Below the pieces are notes generated by a model, which did no database searches, had not been told where the DNA came from, and saw only the letters and a program-made list of their open reading frames with translations. This document shows positions 60,700 through 64,000 of a stretch of DNA of 64,000 nt, one piece after another. The translations under genes were made by a program, and so were the position numbers. Within the stretch, counting starts at the first letter, position 1. The number at the start of each line of letters is the position of its first letter. This stretch comes from JAAYZH01 sp964479695 (lineage in GTDB: Bacteria; Bacillota; Clostridia; Saccharofermentanales; Fastidiosipilaceae), in contig CAYZSO010000009.1 in NCBI GenBank assembly GCA_964479695.1, positions 27,312 through 91,311 on the forward strand, in the 5' to 3' direction.

Positions 60700-61125
60700 C
60701 TATTTCTGAAATTTTTTAAGTTCTTTTTCGAGCGTCTGTAAACCTTGGTTGATGGATTTGCAGACTGCTTTCACGCTGACGCCTTCAGCCCGGGCAATTT
60801 CAGACCTATTCATGTCGAGAAAATAGTACGCGTAGATCCGTTTGGCCTGGATGTCTGGCAATTTGCTGATGGCACAATGAAGCTCTTGATTCGTCATCTT
60901 CCGCTCATAGATCTCATAAGGCGAAAGCGAGATAAAGATGGCATCATGCTCGATCCCATCGTCCCGATCCAGGGAAAAGTGAGCTCCATTTCTGTAGATC
61001 TTGCGCTGATAATTCAGCTCTTTTCGCTTGGATTTTTCAAAGATCTCAGCGATCTCATCATCGACCATAACAAAACAATCATTCTCATAAAACGGGTATA
61101 CGTCCCGCAGATTAATCTTTTTCAT
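60700..61125 (-). CDS. Small sigma-70-like factor of the element
   Basis: 141 residues. C-terminal sigma-4 helix-turn-helix (DMNRSEIARAEGVSVKAVCKSI) preceded by PDIQAKRIYAYYF; the N-terminal half is element-specific. Such factors in Tn916-like elements promote expression of excision and transfer genes. ATG 61125 follows GAAGGAGAA. Confidence 0.85.
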   Translation of the reverse strand: MKKINLRDVYPFYENDCFVMVDDEIAEIFEKSKRKELNYQRKIYRNGAHFSLDRDDGIEHDAIFISLSPYEIYERKMTNQELHCAISKLPDIQAKRIYAYYFLDMNRSEIARAEGVSVKAVCKSINQGLQTLEKELKKFQK

Positions 61126-61239
61126 TTTTATTCTCCTTCTCGTTGTTGGCTTGTTAGCGGCGAACAAGAAGGAGGCGGTGGGCTGCGGCATCTCGGTGAG
61201 ACGAGACAGCCAGCTTTATTCATTTGGCTGTAAACAAAC

Positions 61240-61272
61240 ATGACAGGCTCCTTTTGGCGGGAAGCCTGTCAT
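61240..61272. other. Hairpin, non-coding
   Basis: Perfect 10-bp stem ATGACAGGCT / AGCCTGTCAT, 13-base loop, in the 347-base gap 61126-61472. Confidence 0.7.
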
Positions 61273-61307
61273 TGGTGATGCACTGCCAAAAAGCTGATTA
61301 CTGAATA

Positions 61308-61348
61308 AAAAAGGCCGGATGATCCTCTCAATTGAGTAATCATCCGGC
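61308..61348 (-). terminator. Terminator of the 61473-62257 minus-strand genes
   Basis: Minus strand: perfect 10-bp stem GCCGGATGAT / ATCATCCGGC (61348-61314), then T6 directly after the stem. Confidence 0.8.
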
Positions 61349-61472
61349 GGTGGTAGCTCAGTGAATCGGCTCCGGTGCTCGGTATCGATTGATATTCAGT
61401 TGTTCATTACCTGCTCGTGCGGTGGTCGCTACTTCGAAAAGTGCGCCGGTGCTCCATAATCAGATAATGAGT

Positions 61473-61784
61473 TTATCCCTGGTCTGCGATGACCGGAATG
61501 GTTGCGACTTTTCCACACATCTCACATTTGATGGTGACAATGCCTACGCTGACAGTAGTGACATCGAAAAGTCGCTTCCCACAATGGGGACAGTTGATGG
61601 CTTTGTAGAATTCGTCAAAGGCTTCCTTTTCTGCTCCAAGGACGATCTCTGTGGTCCTCAGACAGTCTGACTTGTAGGGGCAGACCTTGGTGTTACTGCA
61701 CTTGATTAGGATCTTCAGTTTTGAGCCTTCTATAGTGTCAAAGAGTCTCCTTTCTCGATTGCATTTGATCTGGACTGTTCTCAT
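61473..61784 (-). CDS. Zinc-ribbon protein, unknown
   Basis: 103 residues. Cys pairs CPYKSDC (N-terminal half), INCPHCGKR and IKCEMCGKV suggest a two-Cys-pair zinc ribbon. No function known. RBS GGAGGG. Typical small accessory gene of integrative elements. Confidence 0.7.
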   Translation of the reverse strand: MRTVQIKCNRERRLFDTIEGSKLKILIKCSNTKVCPYKSDCLRTTEIVLGAEKEAFDEFYKAINCPHCGKRLFDVTTVSVGIVTIKCEMCGKVATIPVIADQG

Positions 61785-61801
61785 AGGGTATCCCTCCTGT
61801 A

Positions 61802-62257
61802 CTAGGCGTACATGATGCCGGGCATGATGACCTCATGACTGCTGTCTCCAGATGTTTTCATAATGCCTAACAGGGAGGCTGAATAGATCGACCATTTCCC
61901 AAAGCGTCCTCGTATGGTCTCGATGTTATCATCCAGTTGTTCCAGCCTGGCCCGTCTGGCAGCATCATCAAAGAGCATCAGCTGCTGTGGCATGAATTTG
62001 AGTTCGAGGTTGATGGCGCGAACAGTTACTGCCCGCACAAATGTATGCCAGTCGTAGTTATTTTCAAACAGATGCCGTGCTGCTGAGGCAATCTCCATGG
62101 GGCTCTGGGTCGCCATGGGCAACTGCATCTGATATTGACGATAGGATAGGGTATTGTCCTTCACTGTGATTTGGACGCCATTGGCTTTCATGTCATGGAC
62201 TCGAAGCTGATAATCGATGTTCAGATCACTATGCAGTATTGCACGGTCCTTACTCAT
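61802..62257 (-). pseudogene. Y-family DNA polymerase collapsed by an internal in-frame deletion
   Basis: 151 residues. It begins with the Y-polymerase start MSKDRAILHSDLN, then jumps straight to the C-terminal little-finger region (LRVHDMKANGVQITV, SPMEIASAARHLFE, VRAVTVRAINL, MPQQLMLFDD and C-terminal HEVIMPGIMY). The palm, fingers and thumb (~270 residues) are gone. The frame is kept, so a fragment may be made, but it cannot polymerise DNA. Confidence 0.8.
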
Positions 62258-62286
62258 AAAAAACCACTCCTTCCAAGGGTTTCTAT

Positions 62287-62410
62287 AACTTCTTCGTTGA
62301 CAGATGAAGTTTGCGAAGGTATAATGAAGTTAACTTCATCTTGTAGCTCAATATTAACAGGCTAATGAAGAATAGTCAATACAAAAATGAAGTTGACGAA
62401 GTTATATTCA
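62287..62410 (+). promoter_or_regulatory. Consensus promoter embedded in repressor operators
   Basis: TTGACA (62297-62302), 17 bases, TATAAT (62320-62325): a perfect sigma-70-type promoter. Overlapping it are repeats of ATGAAGTT / AACTTC, including the perfect dyad ATGAAGTTAACTTCAT at 62324-62339, and a further direct copy at 62385-62403. Likely binding sites of the XRE repressor made from this promoter. Confidence 0.8.
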
Positions 62411-62427
62411 TTACGGGAGGCAAGGAA

Positions 62428-62865
62428 ATGAAAACTTTCTCAGAGAAAATCAAAGAAGCTCGGGAGGAATTGAAGCTCAATCAGCAGCAACTGGGTGAGC
62501 TTGTCGGCGTTTCAAAACGTTCCATTGCTTCATACGAAACGACGGACACCAAGCCTCGTGGAAATATCGCTAGAAAGCTGGCTGCGGCCCTTCAGGTATC
62601 GGTAGACTTTCTGCTCAATGATGAGATCACAGACCCAAAATACGGCATAGAAAAAGCTCCCTACATTGAGGAAGCTCGGGAACGGCTGGGACCCAAGGCT
62701 GCCAAAGAGATGGATGTTCTCCTTGAGCAGAACGTGGCACTATTTGCTGGCGGAGCCCTGGATCAGGAAGCCAAGGATGCTTTTTTTGAAGCTGTTATGA
62801 AGGCTTATCTGAAGTGTAAGGAAGAAGCCCGGAAAACCTATAGCCGAAAAAAGGAAAAGGATTAA
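62428..62865 (+). CDS. XRE-family repressor (ImmR-like)
   Basis: 145 residues. Helix-turn-helix FSEKIKEAREELKLNQQQLG with VSKRSIASYE, then a C-terminal helical region. Followed by an ImmA/IrrE-type protease gene, the ImmR/ImmA arrangement of ICEBs1. ATG 62428 is preceded by GGGAGG; the upstream frame lies in the operator region. Confidence 0.9.
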   Translation: MKTFSEKIKEAREELKLNQQQLGELVGVSKRSIASYETTDTKPRGNIARKLAAALQVSVDFLLNDEITDPKYGIEKAPYIEEARERLGPKAAKEMDVLLEQNVALFAGGALDQEAKDAFFEAVMKAYLKCKEEARKTYSRKKEKD

Positions 62866-63008
62866 GAGTTTTTTCGTTTTTTATTCCCAACCGGTTGACC
62901 ATTTCATCGTTCACTGTCCGTATTTTTGTACCGACACTTTGATTTAATGATAGTGAGGGATCGCTAGCGGGATGAGTATTTGATTTTATATCATTTGAAG
63001 GTGATTAC

Positions 63009-63554
63009 ATGTCGATAGAGATAATTTGCCGGGAAGTATCCCGCATAATGCGAAAATATGATGAGCCAGATCCTTGGAAACTGGCTGAAGCCATGGGGAT
63101 CATCGTTCAAGTAATGCCGCTTGGCAGTTCAGATAAATCGTGCAAAGGGTTTTTTCTGCGACAATCAAGAAAAAAGCACATCACCATCAACAGCGATCTG
63201 CCGGAACCAATCCAACGGATTATCCTGGCCCATGAAATCGGTCATGCTGTCCTTCATCATGAAGCAGCAAAGATGAAGGCTTTCCATGATTTTGCATTGT
63301 ATGATACATCCTCCCAGATGGAGTATGAAGCCAATCTGTTCGCTGCGGAATACCTGCTGGAAGATGATGAAGTCACAGAACTCCTCAGTGAGGACACCTT
63401 CTTCTTCTCGGTCGCCAAGGAACTGGAAGTTCCTCCTGAACTGCTTGACTTCAAATTTCGGATTCTCAAACGAAAAGGCTGGCTGATCGAATCTCCTATC
63501 CAGTCCAACAGCAATTTCCTAAAACACCTTTCGGATCGGGGTGAGGACACGTGA
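63009..63554 (+). CDS. ImmA/IrrE-type metallopeptidase
   Basis: 181 residues. Zinc motif LAHEIGHAVLHHE (HExxH) with a downstream Glu (YEANLFAAEYL). Probably cleaves the XRE repressor to release the element. The next gene overlaps by 4 bases. Confidence 0.9.
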   Translation: MSIEIICREVSRIMRKYDEPDPWKLAEAMGIIVQVMPLGSSDKSCKGFFLRQSRKKHITINSDLPEPIQRIILAHEIGHAVLHHEAAKMKAFHDFALYDTSSQMEYEANLFAAEYLLEDDEVTELLSEDTFFFSVAKELEVPPELLDFKFRILKRKGWLIESPIQSNSNFLKHLSDRGEDT

Positions 63555-63820
63555 CTTCACAGGCTAAAGTTTATGTTGCCGTTATTGCTTCCTTCTCCGA
63601 AGACGGAAATCTTTTCCCAAGACGCCTCCGCTGGGAAGATGGCCGTGAATATTCCATCGAAAAGATATTGGATGTTCGTCCTGCAGCAGCGCTGAAAGCT
63701 GGAGGGCAAGGTGATCGTTATACGGTGCAAATCAATGGTCATCAGAGCTATCTTTTCTTTGAGCGAAGTCCAAACATCAGCGGGACAAATCTTGGAAAAT
63801 GGTTTGTGGAACGAAAATAA
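63551..63820 (+). CDS. Small conserved element protein, unknown
   Basis: 89 residues from GTG, beta-rich (VYVAVIASFSEDG, RYTVQINGHQSYLFFE). Coupled to the protease gene. Not recognised. Confidence 0.65.
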   Translation: MTSQAKVYVAVIASFSEDGNLFPRRLRWEDGREYSIEKILDVRPAAALKAGGQGDRYTVQINGHQSYLFFERSPNISGTNLGKWFVERK

Positions 63821-63844
63821 TAGCTTCTCATGAGAAACCAATAA

Positions 63845-63876
63845 TGCCGGCAGAAGTCTTTCTGATCGGCTTTTTT
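63845..63876 (+). terminator. Terminator of the repressor-protease operon
   Basis: Imperfect stem GCCGGCAGAA / TTCTGATCGGC, then T6. The window ends in TATAAT (63995-64000), a likely -10 for the next transcript. Confidence 0.75.
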
Positions 63877-64000
63877 AATGCCTTGTCAGGGTATATTCAC
63901 ACCTAAAATCCTAATCCTATATAGAAAAAACGATTTTCAAAGAGTAATTCGCAAATATCTATATATTTTTCTGCCATTTGGGAATTCATCGTGATATAAT

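Larger units (their letters stand above)
58650..64000. mobile_element. Integrative element next to guaA (one end; continues past the window)
   Basis: Integrase, excisionase, small sigma factor, XRE repressor and ImmA-like protease in the order typical of Tn916/ICE-like elements. The integrase is nearest guaA; the 3' end of guaA is a known island insertion site. The left edge is placed after the guaA terminator by inference, since the other attachment site lies outside. None of the host palindrome TTTGGCCAAA copies occur here. No conjugation genes are visible yet. Confidence 0.8.

Noticed and set aside
61349..61460. tRNA-like GGTGGTAGCTCAGT words
   Set aside because: Only the D-arm-like word is present; no acceptor, anticodon or T arm follows.

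Overview
The window looks like chromosome of a fermentative, anaerobic Bacillota, most likely a clostridial (Oscillospirales-like) bacterium. The evidence is a one-chain pyruvate:ferredoxin oxidoreductase, a PGK-TPI fusion, type III and type I glutamine synthetases, a DnaD/DnaI primosome pair, a zinc-type L28, GPH and ABC sugar importers, and a Tn916/ICE-like module. The taxon is an inference from gene content. Genes are mixed on both strands, mostly GC-balanced, with one clearly AT-richer block at about 21.3-33.2 kb.

Layout. (1) 0-7.8 kb: central carbon metabolism (PGK-TPI, PFOR) followed by a decayed group II intron lodged just after the PFOR terminator. (2) 7.8-18.3 kb: nitrogen assimilation. 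An asnA-glnN operon (minus) faces a plus-strand operon of split glutamate synthase, glnA, an ANTAR regulator and pyrG. Both leaders carry the same kind of attenuator: a hairpin with hexaloop AAAGGC whose loop begins the 5' arm of an intrinsic terminator. (3) 18.3-20.4 kb: two truncated genes joined at a deletion scar, and a MerR-RDD fusion. (4) 20.4-37.2 kb: arabinan utilisation, with a frameshifted AraR, GH127, two GH51, a GH43 lipoprotein, an ABC importer, an intracellular GH43, an FGGY kinase, AraA and an AraC-type regulator. AraD is not here. (5) 37.7-43.5 kb: two TIM-barrel isomerase-like proteins alternating with two Gfo/Idh/MocA oxidoreductases, then a GPH transporter, a candidate oxidise-then-cleave glycoside pathway. 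(6) 43.6-54 kb: dnaD-dnaI-acpS, rpmB, an ECF sigma/membrane protein pair, barnase and barstar, uppP, an A24 peptidase and an HD protein. (7) 54.2-58.6 kb: uxuA and uxuB (hexuronate) and a guaA whose glutaminase domain is gutted. (8) 58.65-64 kb: one end of an integrative element next to guaA (integrase, excisionase, sigma factor, a collapsed Y-family polymerase, ImmR/ImmA-like switch), running off the window.

How it works together. Arabinan and hexuronate genes point to pectin side-chain use. Nitrogen genes suggest reliance on free ammonia (AsnA, GuaA lacking the glutaminase triad) plus GS/GOGAT.

The most unusual signals are sequence-level. A palindrome TTTGGCCAAA (full form GGCTTTGGCCAAAGCC) is repeated far beyond chance through host DNA, inside and between genes, but absent from the AT-rich arabinan block and the integrative element, resembling the HIP1 repeat of cyanobacteria. 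Short tandem repeats, mainly of 15 and 9 bp, have expanded in frame in many genes. The matched hexaloop attenuators, with an ANTAR gene inside one operon, are the best candidate for an undescribed regulatory system.
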